A stretch of DNA of 64,000 nucleotides from Methylobacillus methanolivorans (GCF_020531845.1 NZ_JAJAVF010000002.1:216533-280532); one strand, 5' to 3'. Shown: positions 48,398 through 59,356, numbered from the stretch's first letter. Program-made: numbers and translations. Notes: a model not told the origin generated them from the letters alone.

Positions 48398-50065
48398 ATG
48401 GTTGCGTTCATGCGGTGTATCGTGAAAGCCATGCCAAGCAAGCGCTGGTATATGCGTTGGTTGCTATCATGCCTGTTGATGTGTCAGGTTGTATTGGCGT
48501 ATGCGCAACCTTTGGCAGGTGAGGGCACATGGTATGAAGCAGCAGGTCATGGTGATTGGTCGCAGGCGCAGCATCAGCGTGACTTAGTTGAGATCACCAA
48601 TCCTTCCAGAATAGGCGGGCGCTTCATTTACAAGGCAGATTTTGCTCTGCCGCAAGATGGGCATTATGTGATCGACTTTGATAGCTCCAGCGTTATCGGT
48701 CAGTTTACCCATCATATTTATAATGCGTCGGGGGAGCAGGTCCTGAGCCTCAAAGGCGGTATTCAGGCTCGTGTTGCCAATCCCTATATGCTGCGCCATG
48801 GGCGTGATCTCATGTTGCCAGCAGGGCATTACACTTTGGTCAGCGAAGTTAACGCCCCGTTTTTTCTTGCACACCCTCAGCCCTATATCACTACATTGCC
48901 CGAGTATCAGCAGTCGATCAAGATGGGTAATGCCATCGTGCTGGTCTCTTACGGTGCCATGCTGATTCTGGCGATCTACTATGCGGCCTTGGGCTATATC
49001 CGCAAGCAGGCGACGGACCGCATGTATGCCTTATTCATTCTGGGCAACATTTTTTATAACGGTATGGCTCTGCTGGTGTTACCAGATTTGTTTGCCCTGC
49101 ACTGGTTTTATCTGATCAGTTTTCCGATTCTGTTCTCCAATATTGCCTACGTCTATTTCGTTATCTATCTGTTGAATTTGCGCCAGTATGCCGATTCGCG
49201 CTTACTCCGCTTAGGGCGCGGCATTATTTTTCTGCTCACTTTCTTCATTCCCGTAGCCGTGATTTGGCCTCATTTCTCGCTCGAGTTGGCGCGTGTTGGG
49301 GTTGGGTTCATTATGCTATACGGCTTGTTGGCGGGCCTCCGTAAGGCTTGGCGTGGAGACTTGATTGCCAAGTATTACTTGGGGGCGATATTTGCTTTCT
49401 TCATTATTGGTGCCTATTCCATTACCAATACGCGTATTGCATGGTCGCAGACTTTCTATATCGAGCACCTGGGCATGCTGGCAGTGACGGTAGAAATGGT
49501 TTTGCTGGCCTTGGTGTTGGCGCGTCAGTTTGCTTTGCTTAATCATGAAAAAGAGCATGCGCTGACCCTTTCAAAGCGTCACTTGAAGATTGCCCATACC
49601 GATGCACTGACGGAGTTGCCCAATCGCTATGCGCTGGATCGAGAGTTATCTGCCTTGCCGGTGGATGGTGTGCTGGTATTCATTGATATTGACGGTCTTA
49701 AGTTTTACAACGATAACTATGGTCACAAGCGTGGTGATGAGTTATTGCGTTCTTTCTCGCGGGCAGTGAGTGAAGCGCTTGGTGAAATGGGCATCTTGCA
49801 CCGGATTGGTGGGGATGAGTTTGCCATCACCAGTCCTGAGGGCAATGTGCATCAATTGGAGTCATGCATGGCCAGGGCGATTGAGATGCTGCGCAAACAG
49901 GGTTTTGAATTCGCTGGCATGAGCTATGGCATTGCTCATGCCATGGAAAGCCGAGACAGCAATATGCTCAAGTATCTGGCAGATACGCGTATGTATGCGC
50001 AGAAACGTGAGCGTCAGCGTGCTGCTGAACAACAGACAAGAAAAAGTAGGGAAACAGCAGTTTAA
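48398..50065 (+). CDS. 7TM-GGDEF diguanylate cyclase
   Basis: 555 aa. Signal peptide (to about 38), a periplasmic beta-rich 7TMR-DISMED2-like domain (about 40-175), seven membrane helices (7TMR-DISM, about 185-385), a short coiled coil and a GGDEF domain with the motif intact (RIGGDEFAIT). No EAL, and no RxxD inhibitory site at the usual place. It should make cyclic-di-GMP in response to an extracellular ligand, perhaps a carbohydrate. The start is unsure: GGGGAG almost abuts the ATG at 48398, and ATGs at 48410 and 48431 are also in frame. A membrane protein follows after 21 bases. Confidence 0.9.
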   Translation: MVAFMRCIVKAMPSKRWYMRWLLSCLLMCQVVLAYAQPLAGEGTWYEAAGHGDWSQAQHQRDLVEITNPSRIGGRFIYKADFALPQDGHYVIDFDSSSVIGQFTHHIYNASGEQVLSLKGGIQARVANPYMLRHGRDLMLPAGHYTLVSEVNAPFFLAHPQPYITTLPEYQQSIKMGNAIVLVSYGAMLILAIYYAALGYIRKQATDRMYALFILGNIFYNGMALLVLPDLFALHWFYLISFPILFSNIAYVYFVIYLLNLRQYADSRLLRLGRGIIFLLTFFIPVAVIWPHFSLELARVGVGFIMLYGLLAGLRKAWRGDLIAKYYLGAIFAFFIIGAYSITNTRIAWSQTFYIEHLGMLAVTVEMVLLALVLARQFALLNHEKEHALTLSKRHLKIAHTDALTELPNRYALDRELSALPVDGVLVFIDIDGLKFYNDNYGHKRGDELLRSFSRAVSEALGEMGILHRIGGDEFAITSPEGNVHQLESCMARAIEMLRKQGFEFAGMSYGIAHAMESRDSNMLKYLADTRMYAQKRERQRAAEQQTRKSRETAV

Positions 50066-50086
50066 TCACAACAAAAGGGGAGAAAT

Positions 50087-51238
50087 ATGAATAAAAAATG
50101 GCCTTTGATCTGGCCGGTATTGGTCTGTCTGGCATTACCATTAATTGCCGCATGGTTTGCTTATCCTGATACTCATTTACCGCCAGGATTCGGCGTGTTT
50201 CCGCCGGATTACAACCAGCCCATGCCAGGTTTCAACTTGCTCATCTTCACTGTTATTGCCTTGGTTGAAATTGCATTTGCTATCTTCTTGTTGTTTCCCA
50301 CCTGGTTTGGTTTCCAACCTGTCACGCCATCACCTCGACCAGCTAAAAAGCCTTTTCCCATCTGGTTCTGGATCGGTGCTGCATTCACCTTGTTTTTTTG
50401 GTGGTTGATGTGGGCTCGTGTGACACCATTCGGTAACCTGGTTTATTACGCCTTCAGCCCGATGTGGTGGGGGTTTATCCTGGTGCTGGATGGGCTGACC
50501 TATCGCCGTAACAATGGTGTCTCGCTGTTATCCAGCAAGCCCAAGACCTTTATCATTAGTGCCTTGGTCTCGGTGTTCGGCTGGTTGTTCTTCGAGTATT
50601 ACGACTATTTCGTACTTGGCAATTGGTATTACCCCAATACGCACATCCCAGGCTTGTCTCACGGCTTGATCGTGGCGTTGTTCCTGATTGCGTATACCAC
50701 CGTCTGGCCAGCAATCTTTGAATGGTATACCTTGCTCAAGACTTGTCCCAAGTTGGCGACCCGTTATAGCCAGGGTCCTAAGTTGGCCTTGCCAGCATGG
50801 TTGTTGATCTGGGGCGGTTTTTCGCTGATCTTTCTCATGACCTTCCTGCCTTATCCCTTGTTCTGGGTGGTGTGGATTGGGCCATTTGCCGTCGTTGCAG
50901 GCGTACTCATGAAGCTCAAGATATGGAACCCCGTGAGTGCGATGGCAACAGGCAACTGGACACCCTTGATCCTGGTGGCATTGGCATCGCTGTTCAACGG
51001 CTTTTTCTGGGAGGTGTGGAATTATGGTAGTGCGCATCCATTGCCGGAATTACAGACCAACCCCAATTATTGGATCTACAACATTCCTTACGTCAATGTG
51101 ATTCACATCTTTGCCGAAATGCCGCTGCTAGGCTTCTTCGGTTACTTGCCTTTCGGTGTGTTGGTGTGGGTAGTCTTTATCTGGGCTGGCAAGGTGTTTG
51201 GGTTTGACCCCAGCATAGAGCTGGAACAGAAACCCTAA
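50087..51238 (+). CDS. Polytopic membrane protein of unknown function
   Basis: 383 aa with about ten membrane segments, unusually rich in Trp, Phe and Tyr and in proline turns (YPDTHLPPGFGVFPPD). No motif I recognise. A strong ribosome site (GGGGAG) precedes the ATG, and it lies 21 bases after the 7TM-GGDEF gene, so the two are probably co-transcribed. Repeated FWEVWNYGSAH- and FFEYYDYFVLGNWYYPN-like segments (about 180 and 315) suggest an internal duplication. A terminator follows. Confidence 0.7.
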   Translation: MNKKWPLIWPVLVCLALPLIAAWFAYPDTHLPPGFGVFPPDYNQPMPGFNLLIFTVIALVEIAFAIFLLFPTWFGFQPVTPSPRPAKKPFPIWFWIGAAFTLFFWWLMWARVTPFGNLVYYAFSPMWWGFILVLDGLTYRRNNGVSLLSSKPKTFIISALVSVFGWLFFEYYDYFVLGNWYYPNTHIPGLSHGLIVALFLIAYTTVWPAIFEWYTLLKTCPKLATRYSQGPKLALPAWLLIWGGFSLIFLMTFLPYPLFWVVWIGPFAVVAGVLMKLKIWNPVSAMATGNWTPLILVALASLFNGFFWEVWNYGSAHPLPELQTNPNYWIYNIPYVNVIHIFAEMPLLGFFGYLPFGVLVWVVFIWAGKVFGFDPSIELEQKP

Positions 51239-51254
51239 GCTGACGTCCTGTAGT

Positions 51255-51282
51255 AAAAAAGCCGGCAAATGCCGGCTTTTTT
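51255..51282. terminator. Bidirectional terminator after the membrane protein gene
   Basis: AAAAAAGCCGGC (51255-51266) pairs perfectly with GCCGGCTTTTTT (51271-51282) around AAAT, between convergent genes. Confidence 0.95.
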
Positions 51283-51300
51283 ATGTGCTCAACAACTGTG

Positions 51301-52572
51301 TTATTGCCATTGGCGGCTCAACATGAAGTGCAGGAACAAGGCTTCGTTACGAAGCTGGGCATTGCCAAATGGCATTTCACTATTGTTGTAGTTCACCTTC
51401 ACGACAGGGGAATATTCCAGGCCGCCGGTGAATGTCCATTCCGGGGTGAATTTGTAGGCTGCCCCGGCAGTGTAGTGATGCTCTAGTATCCCCGCAATAA
51501 ATGGGGTGGTTGTTGCACGTGGCATCGGGTTCTTGCCATAGTTGTAACCTGCGTACAATGTGGTTTTGGGATTGATGTCATAAGCAAGTCCCAGTGCCAA
51601 TACTACCTGGTTGCGCCAATCCAGACGATTGCTAGAGGATATTTGCGCCGGTGCAAAGCTACTGTCTGGATTTTTTGCGGTGAGCGTGGTGGACTTGATG
51701 GCGTCGGCCCAGTTGATCCAATTCACCTTGAAAGCCAGCAATAGATCGCTCTCTGGTTTCCAAGCCATGCCCAGTGCGACTTCTCTGGGTGTTGCAAACC
51801 CCTCCAGCTTGGCATCGTCGTACTGGAATGTTTGTGCACCCGCATTGAGTGAGAAAGTGCCACCAGTGAGTGGGAGCTTGGTTTTTTCAGTATACGCAGC
51901 TCCAAAAGTAAGTGTCGGGCTGAGCTTGTATTGCAAGCCAACCTTGAAGTTAGGGCGCACGCCATAAGCATCTTCAAGTTTGATACCACCAATGCCGGGA
52001 GTATCGCGATACAAGGACTGCTGGATGCTGGCATAGGTCAGCCCTATGGTGGTACCCAGCGCCAAGCGCTCAGTGACCTGGCAGCCAATGCCGAAGCCGA
52101 TTTTAGCAATGCCAAACTTGGCAGAGAAGTTGTCCTGGTTGCCCTGTGAGGTATTGACGTTACGGAAGACGCCGCCAGCACCGCCTTGTACAAACGTGCC
52201 AACGCCAGCGCCACAGGGTGTCTCTGCAATCGACTGTGCATAGCCACCGCCGCCTAGCATGGTATAGCGGTTGGAAGCGTGCACATCGCTGCCGTATTGG
52301 TCTGCATGGGAGAGGTCCAGGGTCCGCAGCACGCTGCCAAACCCATTGAATACCTTACCCTGGATCTGGGCTAGACCAGCAGGGTTTGTATTGATTGCAG
52401 AGCTATCGCGGGCGACTGCGACATCGGCCCCGCCCATGAGCAAAGACTCGGCACCGAAACCAATCAGATTGAAGCCGTTGGTGGCATGGGCTGGGAGCGC
52501 CAGAGTGAACAGCAAGGCTGCCGCGCCCCGGCTTGCTTGTTGCACCCGATGGGGCTTGTGCTGGATTTTCAT
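51301..52572 (-). CDS. FadL/OmpP1-family outer-membrane transporter
   Basis: 423 aa. A signal peptide ends near residue 31 (AHA/TNGF), giving the mature N-terminus TNGFNLIGFG. NPA in INTNPAGLA is the family hallmark, and a beta-barrel ends at SRQWQ. FadL proteins pass hydrophobic compounds such as fatty acids or aromatics. Start at 52572 (MKIQHK) with AGG ten bases before it; 19 further upstream residues are not signal-like. It diverges from ygiQ. Substrate unknown. Confidence 0.88.
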   Translation of the reverse strand: MKIQHKPHRVQQASRGAAALLFTLALPAHATNGFNLIGFGAESLLMGGADVAVARDSSAINTNPAGLAQIQGKVFNGFGSVLRTLDLSHADQYGSDVHASNRYTMLGGGGYAQSIAETPCGAGVGTFVQGGAGGVFRNVNTSQGNQDNFSAKFGIAKIGFGIGCQVTERLALGTTIGLTYASIQQSLYRDTPGIGGIKLEDAYGVRPNFKVGLQYKLSPTLTFGAAYTEKTKLPLTGGTFSLNAGAQTFQYDDAKLEGFATPREVALGMAWKPESDLLLAFKVNWINWADAIKSTTLTAKNPDSSFAPAQISSSNRLDWRNQVVLALGLAYDINPKTTLYAGYNYGKNPMPRATTTPFIAGILEHHYTAGAAYKFTPEWTFTGGLEYSPVVKVNYNNSEMPFGNAQLRNEALFLHFMLSRQWQ

Positions 52573-52662
52573 TGAATAATTGCCTGATTTATCAGTTGAT
52601 TTTATAAATTTTTGGTATGTTTTGATCATGGTGCCAGCGTTACAAGGTAAAATGCCGACGCT

Positions 52663-54888
52663 ATGGAATCACCACGTTTAATCAGCGCTTATCGCCCTTA
52701 TTGGGCCAAGCGTTTCGGCACAGCCCCCATTCTACCCATGTCACGTGCTGAAATGGACAAATTGGGTTGGGATAGTTGCGACATCATTCTCATCACTGGC
52801 GACGCTTATATCGATCATCCAAGCTTCGGCATGGCGCTGGTCGGGCGCTTGCTTGAGGCTCAAGGTTTTCGTGTAGGTATTATTGCCCAACCCGATTGGC
52901 AATCTGCCGACCCGTTCCGCGAACTGGGCAAGCCTAACCTGTATTTTGGCATCACTGCTGGCAATATGGATTCCATGGTGAATCATTACACGGCAGACCG
53001 CAAAATACGTTCTGATGATGCCTATACGCCGGGTGCCGTGGCTGGTAAGCGTCCTGATCGCGCCATTCTCGTCTATTCGCAGCGTTGCCGCGAGGCTTTT
53101 CCCGGCGTGCCACTGGTGATAGGCAGTATCGAGGCCTCCCTGCGCCGCATCGCCCATTATGATTATTGGTCTGACAAAGTCAGGCGTTCCGTGCTAGTGG
53201 ATTCCAAGGCCGATCTGCTGATTTACGGCAATGCCGAGCGGGCATTGGTTGAAATCAGCCACCGTATTGCCAAGGGTGAGCAGGTGAGTGAGATTACTGA
53301 TGTGCGTGGTACTGCTTACTTGCGCAAGCAGGTGCCTGAAGGCTGGGAAGAGGTATCTTCAACAGCACTAGACCGTCCCGGCAAGATAGATAAACAAGTT
53401 GACCCGTATGCGATGGAACCTGCGATGGAGCAGACGGGCGAATCCTGTGCATCCACAGCGGCTGCCGCTGCCGCGAATAGTGGCCTGGAGCCTGGCGTGC
53501 AGGCGATTACCATCGTACGTAAACCGAATAAGCCGAAGGCAGAGCGCAGTAGGCAATTCATCCGTTTGCCTGCATTTGAAGAAGTATCTAAAGACCCGGT
53601 GTTGTATGCTCACGCTTCACGCGTGTTGCATCTGGAAGCGAATCCGGGCAATGCCCGCGCCTTGGTACAGCGGCATGGTGACCGCGAAGTTTGGCTGAAT
53701 CCGCCGCCGATTCCCTTGACCACCAAGGAGATGGATTACGTCTACGACCTGACCTATGCCCGCACGCCGCATCCAGCCTATCAAAATGAGCGTATCCCGG
53801 CCTGGGAGATGATTCGTTTCTCCGTCAACATCATGCGTGGTTGCTTTGGCGGTTGTACTTTCTGTTCTATTACTGAACACGAAGGGCGCATTATCCAGAG
53901 TCGCTCCGAAGCTTCCATCCTCAAAGAAATCGAGGAAGTACGCGACAAGGTGGAAGGTTTCACCGGCACCATTTCCGACCTCGGTGGCCCGACAGCCAAT
54001 ATGTATCGTCTTGCATGCAAGAGCGAGACCATAGAAAAGAGCTGCCGTAAGCTGTCCTGCGTATTCCCGGGCATCTGCGAAAACCTCAATACCGATCATT
54101 CGCACCTCATACAGCTATACCGCAAGGCGCGGGCGATCCCCGGCATCAAGCGCATCCAGATTGGTTCTGGCCTGCGTTACGACCTCGCGGTGAAGTCTCC
54201 TGAATACGTCAAGGAGCTGGTGCAGCATCATGTAGGCGGCTATCTGAAGATTGCCCCCGAGCATTCCGAAGAGAATGTGCTCACCAAGATGATGAAGCCC
54301 GCGATGACGGCCTATGACGAGTTCAAGGCCATGTTTGAGCAATTCTCGCGCGAGGCGGGTAAGGAGCAATACCTGATTCCTTACTTTATTGCTGCGCACC
54401 CCGGTACTACCGATGAAGACATGCTCAACCTGGCTTTGTGGCTGAAAAAATACGACTTCAAGCTCGACCAGGTGCAGACCTTTACCCCAACCCCCATGGC
54501 GATGGCGACTGCCATGTATCACTCTGGCAAGAATCCCTTGCGCAAGGTGACGCATGACAGTGAAGACGTGCCCATCCCCAAGGCTGGTGGTGTGCGCCGC
54601 CTGCATAAGGCTTTTATCCGCTATCACGACCCCAATAACTGGCCAATGCTGCGCGAAGCATTGAAGAAAATGGGCCGTGAAGACTTGATCGGCAATGGTA
54701 AAAAGCACTTGGTGCCTGCCTGGCAGCCCATCTTGCCCAAGGAGCAGGCCAAAGCCAATGGCAGCCGCCGTTCGGCCAAGCCTGTGGCGACCTCTCCACG
54801 CCCTGCAGGTCGTGTCCCCGCGGTCGGTAAAAATCAGGTAGTACCTCAACGCCCGGGCAAGCCTGCACGGAAACCCGGTCGCCCATAA
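52663..54888 (+). CDS. ygiQ: YgiQ-family radical SAM protein (UPF0313)
   Basis: 741 aa. An N-terminal domain of unknown role is followed by a radical SAM core with the cluster motif [15 protein letters not shown] (CxxxCxxC, from about residue 394), then a DUF3362-type C-terminal region and a basic tail. Function unknown. It is typically a single gene, but here the next gene begins six bases on. Confidence 0.93.
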   Translation: MESPRLISAYRPYWAKRFGTAPILPMSRAEMDKLGWDSCDIILITGDAYIDHPSFGMALVGRLLEAQGFRVGIIAQPDWQSADPFRELGKPNLYFGITAGNMDSMVNHYTADRKIRSDDAYTPGAVAGKRPDRAILVYSQRCREAFPGVPLVIGSIEASLRRIAHYDYWSDKVRRSVLVDSKADLLIYGNAERALVEISHRIAKGEQVSEITDVRGTAYLRKQVPEGWEEVSSTALDRPGKIDKQVDPYAMEPAMEQTGESCASTAAAAAANSGLEPGVQAITIVRKPNKPKAERSRQFIRLPAFEEVSKDPVLYAHASRVLHLEANPGNARALVQRHGDREVWLNPPPIPLTTKEMDYVYDLTYARTPHPAYQNERIPAWEMIRFSVNIMRGCFGGCTFCSITEHEGRIIQSRSEASILKEIEEVRDKVEGFTGTISDLGGPTANMYRLACKSETIEKSCRKLSCVFPGICENLNTDHSHLIQLYRKARAIPGIKRIQIGSGLRYDLAVKSPEYVKELVQHHVGGYLKIAPEHSEENVLTKMMKPAMTAYDEFKAMFEQFSREAGKEQYLIPYFIAAHPGTTDEDMLNLALWLKKYDFKLDQVQTFTPTPMAMATAMYHSGKNPLRKVTHDSEDVPIPKAGGVRRLHKAFIRYHDPNNWPMLREALKKMGREDLIGNGKKHLVPAWQPILPKEQAKANGSRRSAKPVATSPRPAGRVPAVGKNQVVPQRPGKPARKPGRP

Positions 54889-54894
54889 GCGTTG

Positions 54895-55785
54895 ATGTTC
54901 AGGATGCGTTGTCACCAAAGCCTCACAAGTGTCTTCTTGCGGGGCTTTTTTCTTTTCTGCTGTTTATATTCCGCTGTGGCCCTGGCGGCTGGCGATGGCA
55001 TGTTGTGGAAAGTGCAGGCTGGCAATGGCCCGACCAGTTATTTATTTGGCACTATTCATGTCGATGATGCCAGGGTTACCGCGCTGGCTGAGCCAGTCAC
55101 CCTGGCATTGTCCTCAGCGCCATTGTTCATGATGGAGGTGCTGCCTTCCAGCGATGTGTCGCCTTACATCATGCAAGCTAGCCTGGATAAGCTCTTGACC
55201 GAATCCGAGTTGCAACAGGTTTATGAAGCGGCTGAAGTTCATGGATTACCGCGTGATATGGTCTTGCGCATGAAGCCTTGGTTGCTGGCCATGGTGTTTG
55301 ATTTGCCCGTACCGCAGTCACCCTATACCCTGGATGTACAGCTTTACCTGCAGGCGCAACGAGCAGGCAAGCAGGTCAAGGCACTGGAAACGGCACAAGA
55401 GCATTTTTCTGCCCTGGAAAGTCTTACCCTGGATGAGCAGTTGCTGATATTACGTAGCGTGCTTAAGCGCAGTCAGGAGCAAAAGGAAAAAGATTTTGAG
55501 CTCTTGATACAAGCTTATCTTTCTGGTGACCTTAACAAAGTGGCGGCATTGGATGCCGAGTTAACCGCAGATGATTTGCCTGCTGGATTATGGGACAAGT
55601 TGCGCGTCAGGCTGCTTGATGAGCGAAATCACAATATGTCAGTGCGTATTGCACAAGAGGCAAGCAAGACATCGCTATTTATTGCCGTAGGCGCGGCACA
55701 TTTGCCCGGCGATCATGGCTTGATTGCCTTATTGAGAAAAGCCGGATTGACGGTGGAGCCTGTTGTAACGGTGTCGGGTGACTAG
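54895..55785 (+). CDS. TraB/GumN-family protein
   Basis: 296 aa. A signal sequence or anchor near residues 12-32 is followed by the TraB/GumN fold: SYLFGTIHVDD near 55 and AVGAAHLPGDHGLIALLRKAG near 270, with conserved His in both. The fold is related to tiki proteases; enzyme activity is not established for most bacterial members. It starts at the ATG at 54895. Confidence 0.88.
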   Translation: MFRMRCHQSLTSVFLRGFFLFCCLYSAVALAAGDGMLWKVQAGNGPTSYLFGTIHVDDARVTALAEPVTLALSSAPLFMMEVLPSSDVSPYIMQASLDKLLTESELQQVYEAAEVHGLPRDMVLRMKPWLLAMVFDLPVPQSPYTLDVQLYLQAQRAGKQVKALETAQEHFSALESLTLDEQLLILRSVLKRSQEQKEKDFELLIQAYLSGDLNKVAALDAELTADDLPAGLWDKLRVRLLDERNHNMSVRIAQEASKTSLFIAVGAAHLPGDHGLIALLRKAGLTVEPVVTVSGD

Positions 55786-55821
55786 GCTTCTTTCGTGAAA
55801 GAGGCCTAGCCCTGATGTTTC

Positions 55822-58302
55822 CTAGAATTGATACCTTAATGTCAAGATTGCGCTACGTGGGGTGCCATAGTAGTTATGGTCGTAACTGGTTGATTCAAAG
55901 TAGCTCTTGTCAAAAAGATTGGTAATATTTAATGAGGCCAGCAAATGCTCATCAAGGCGATAAGCGATGCGACCATTAAATACCGTGTAACCACTTTGTT
56001 GTCTTGCATAGTAACCAAAACTGCTGGCTTCACTTTGACTGGTCACGCCTCCACTGATGGATAACTTGTTCCAGTCACCAGGCAATGTATAGGTGCTCCA
56101 GAGTCGCAACATATGTTTTGGTACGCCAACGTTTGCAGTGATGTTATAAGCTACTGAGGGTGGTTCTTCAGAAACATATTGGATGTCATTGAACGTGTAC
56201 GCCGCATATACCTGCAAACGCTCAGCCAGTTCGCCGCTGATTTCTGCCTCAACACCCTGACTTTTGATTTCCATGGCCGAGCGATAGCAAGTGCCTCCGC
56301 ATTGGGCTTGAGCAATATTCGTCGCGATGGAGGCATCTTGCAGCCCCATGTTCTTTTGCGTCATATGGAACAGGGTGAGGGCTGTGTTGACCTTGCCGTT
56401 GAGCAGTTCGCCCTTCAAGCCAATCTCATAACCTTTACCAATGATAGGGTCCAAAAAGCTGCCTGTGACATCACGTCGGTTCTGTGGCTTGAAAATGTCG
56501 GTATAACTGGCATACACGGACCATTCATCACTCAGTTTGTAAATCAGTGCGGCAAAGGGCGTGACCTTGTCATTCTTGCTCGCTTCTGCAACCGAAGCAC
56601 CCCACGGGCCATCAGAAGAGTAAATATTCTTATAGGAAGATGCTCTGGCTCCGAGTACGAGTGACAAAGGGTCTGTCAGTTGATAACGGCCAGTGGCATA
56701 AATGCCTCTACTGGTCGATTCATAGGCATCATCCCAGCGGTTGCTGGCATATATCTCGGCATCTGTTGGTTCCGCAACGCTGGCCTGATAGTTAAGGATG
56801 TTGCTTAAAGACTCTACCCCGTATTTCGCCCCCCAGACATCATCGCTATGTAGCTTGGAGTAATTGGTCCCTGCCACTACATCCAGTTTTTTGCCGAATA
56901 ACTCTGTATTGCCGCTGATGTGCATATCTCCCCCCACATGGTTGGAGAAATAGTCAAAAACGTAAGCATCCCCGGCAAATGTGTTGGGAGGTCCCAGTCG
57001 CCCACGTCGCTGAATGTACTTGAAGTCGTTCGATTCTTTTGCATTGACCAATGAGATATTGAGTTTCCAGCTTTCATTCAATCGGTGTTGTAGGTCTGCA
57101 TAATACGTATCCTGGGTTTTATCCCAGTATGACCATGATGGACTCAGGAAAGTAGAGCGCTTGAAATTCGGCATGGTGCCGTTACTGTAGTTCGGCAACC
57201 CCATGACATCAGGGGTGGATTTCAATTCTTCATGGCTGAATCCCAGGCCTATAGTGGTATCTGATCCTAAGTCAATGTCCAGTGCCGCGTAGAAGGTCTG
57301 ATTCTTTGAAGCCTTATGATCGACAAATGACCGCTGGTTATCGCCATCCACGACGATGCGTCCACGAATAGTCTGGCTTTCGTTCAGGGAGCCACCCGCA
57401 TCAAGTTGTAGCCCATATCTGTCCCAGGAGCCGGCTTTCGCTGTGATGACGACTTGTTTTTCATGCGTAGGGCGCTTGCGGACGAGATTCACCGAGCCGG
57501 AAGGATCGCCAGCACCTTCCAGCATGCCTTGCGGGCCACGCATGATTTCAAGGCGGTCGAAAATGGCAGTTTGTCCCGTAAACGAGGAACCACGGGTATA
57601 CAGCTGGCGCTCAAGCGGCACACCATTGTATTGAAAACTATTGATGAAAAAGCCGCGCGAGTAAAACTGCGTGCCAGGAAAGCTGGCGACAGCAGTGATC
57701 CCTGGGGAGTTCTCGAGAGCTTCCTTGACGGAGGTGATGTTCTGGTCACGCATGCGTTGCTGGGTGACGACGGAGACAGAGAGTGGAATATCCTTGAGCT
57801 TTTGTGTGCCCTTCATGATGTTGACCTGGCCAGAGGTATAGGAGCCGTTACCTTCTGTGGTGGCAGCATCCTGCCAATACTCACGCGCCGAGCGCACTTG
57901 TAGCTCTGGCAATGTGGTGGATTGGCCATTTTCTTGTATGCCAGCCAGTTTTTTCAGGGAGTATTGTTTATCCGTAATCCGATCCAGGCCAAACCCCGTA
58001 CCTTTCAACAATTGCGAGAAGCCTTCATCCACAGTGTAATTTCCCCTCAATCCCTGGCTTTGCAAGCCCGTGAGCATGGATGAGTCGAATGACAGTTGCG
58101 TGCCAGTGAGAGCGGCAAACTCAGCCAGTACATTGCCCAATGGCCCCGGAGCCAAATCATATTGATGTGTGCTGGCGATATTGGCGTTATCCGCGGCGAA
58201 TACGTGGCTGCTATATGCTGTGCTGATGAATGCCAGGCTCAGCAAAGCGGACTGCACGGCGTGCTTCAACTTGTAGGGTTGGCGGTAGGGTGAGGACGAC
58301 AA
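55822..58302 (-). CDS. TonB-dependent siderophore receptor with STN domain
   Basis: 826 aa outer-membrane receptor. Signal peptide (to about 36, VFA/ADN), an STN signalling domain (about 45-105, YDLAPGPLGNVLAEFA), plug (from about 150) and a 22-strand barrel ending in LRYQF. The STN domain talks to the adjacent FecR. It belongs to the FpvA/FhuE-like siderophore group; the ligand is unknown. The start is a TTG at 58302: GGGAG lies six bases before it, and no ATG is suitably placed. A longer frame begins at a TTG at 58341. Confidence 0.92.
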   Translation of the reverse strand: MSSSPYRQPYKLKHAVQSALLSLAFISTAYSSHVFAADNANIASTHQYDLAPGPLGNVLAEFAALTGTQLSFDSSMLTGLQSQGLRGNYTVDEGFSQLLKGTGFGLDRITDKQYSLKKLAGIQENGQSTTLPELQVRSAREYWQDAATTEGNGSYTSGQVNIMKGTQKLKDIPLSVSVVTQQRMRDQNITSVKEALENSPGITAVASFPGTQFYSRGFFINSFQYNGVPLERQLYTRGSSFTGQTAIFDRLEIMRGPQGMLEGAGDPSGSVNLVRKRPTHEKQVVITAKAGSWDRYGLQLDAGGSLNESQTIRGRIVVDGDNQRSFVDHKASKNQTFYAALDIDLGSDTTIGLGFSHEELKSTPDVMGLPNYSNGTMPNFKRSTFLSPSWSYWDKTQDTYYADLQHRLNESWKLNISLVNAKESNDFKYIQRRGRLGPPNTFAGDAYVFDYFSNHVGGDMHISGNTELFGKKLDVVAGTNYSKLHSDDVWGAKYGVESLSNILNYQASVAEPTDAEIYASNRWDDAYESTSRGIYATGRYQLTDPLSLVLGARASSYKNIYSSDGPWGASVAEASKNDKVTPFAALIYKLSDEWSVYASYTDIFKPQNRRDVTGSFLDPIIGKGYEIGLKGELLNGKVNTALTLFHMTQKNMGLQDASIATNIAQAQCGGTCYRSAMEIKSQGVEAEISGELAERLQVYAAYTFNDIQYVSEEPPSVAYNITANVGVPKHMLRLWSTYTLPGDWNKLSISGGVTSQSEASSFGYYARQQSGYTVFNGRIAYRLDEHLLASLNITNLFDKSYFESTSYDHNYYGTPRSAILTLRYQF

Positions 58303-58399
58303 GATTAACTCCCAGTATTTTAATTGGATGAAAGTCTGCAATTGCAGGTGTTCATCGACTACACCGGATGAGTTGGCAAAAGGTATCAGGTAAAGGAGT

Positions 58400-59356
58400 T
58401 TATTTTTTCAGTGGTGCTATTGTGACCCAATAGCGCGTGATGCTATGGATCTCAAGCGGCAGTGAGTTGCGTAGCATATCTAGGCTGGCACGGGTATCCA
58501 TCAATGGAAAAGCGCCCGAGACATGTAGCTCTGAAATTGCCGGGTGGCAACGCAGGATGCCGCGGTGGTAACGGTTGAGCTCATTGACTAATAAGCCCAG
58601 GGGCATATCTTGTGCCAGCAACATGCCATGTTGCCAAAGGCCGGTCGCCGGATTGACTGCTTGGGTTGCCGAGATGGCGCTGGCGTTGAAGTCCGCTTGT
58701 TCGCCAGCTTGCAAGGTGCGCGATTCTCCGCCTGGCAATGCGATGCGCACTTTGCCTTCCAATACCGCCAATTGGCTTTGCTCGGGTTGCGCGTGCACGT
58801 TGAATCGTGTGCCGAGTGCGGTCAATTGGGCATGGCGCGTCGTGACGACGAAGCGGCGGTGCTGGGTATCTGCATGACCAGTCTCCACCATGATTTCACC
58901 ATGTAACAGGATAATTTCGCGTTGCGTACGGACATACTGGATATTGATGGTGGTATTGGTATTCAGGGCAAGGGTTGTGCCATCAGCCAGTTGTACGGTT
59001 TGTTGTTCACCGGTCGCAGTATGGTAATCGGCGCTCCAATCTTCCCATGGCAATCCTCTGTAAGTTGCCCAGGCAGCAGGTCCGGCTGCCAGCAATATGC
59101 CCAGTCCTTGTAGCAGCTTGCGTCGCTGTGTCTGCTTGATTCTGCTGAATGTGGCTTTGCCAATATGGTTGGGTACCTGGCCAAAGGTTTGTTGTAACTG
59201 TTCAGCGCGCTGCCAAGCTTCGGCGTGATATGCACTTTGTTGACGCCATGCTTCAAATTCTTCTACCTTGGCGCTGGTATCGCCAGATTGAAATCGTACT
59301 AGCCAGTCGGCGGCCTCTTCCAGGATGGCGACGGGTGGATGGTTTTGCAGTGTCAT
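58400..59356 (-). CDS. FecR-type anti-sigma factor
   Basis: 318 aa. DUF4880 N-terminal cytoplasmic part (LEEAADWLVRFQSGD), a membrane segment near 84-102, a FecR domain (GEQQTVQLADGTTLALN; then FNVHAQPEQSQLAVLEGKVRI) and a C-terminal STN-like part. It holds the sigma factor inactive until the receptor signals. It overlaps the sigma gene by four bases. Confidence 0.94.
   Translation of the reverse strand: MTLQNHPPVAILEEAADWLVRFQSGDTSAKVEEFEAWRQQSAYHAEAWQRAEQLQQTFGQVPNHIGKATFSRIKQTQRRKLLQGLGILLAAGPAAWATYRGLPWEDWSADYHTATGEQQTVQLADGTTLALNTNTTINIQYVRTQREIILLHGEIMVETGHADTQHRRFVVTTRHAQLTALGTRFNVHAQPEQSQLAVLEGKVRIALPGGESRTLQAGEQADFNASAISATQAVNPATGLWQHGMLLAQDMPLGLLVNELNRYHRGILRCHPAISELHVSGAFPLMDTRASLDMLRNSLPLEIHSITRYWVTIAPLKK

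Noticed and set aside
54115..54918. 267-codon minus-strand frame inside ygiQ
   Set aside because: It is antisense to a well-supported gene and has no ribosome site.
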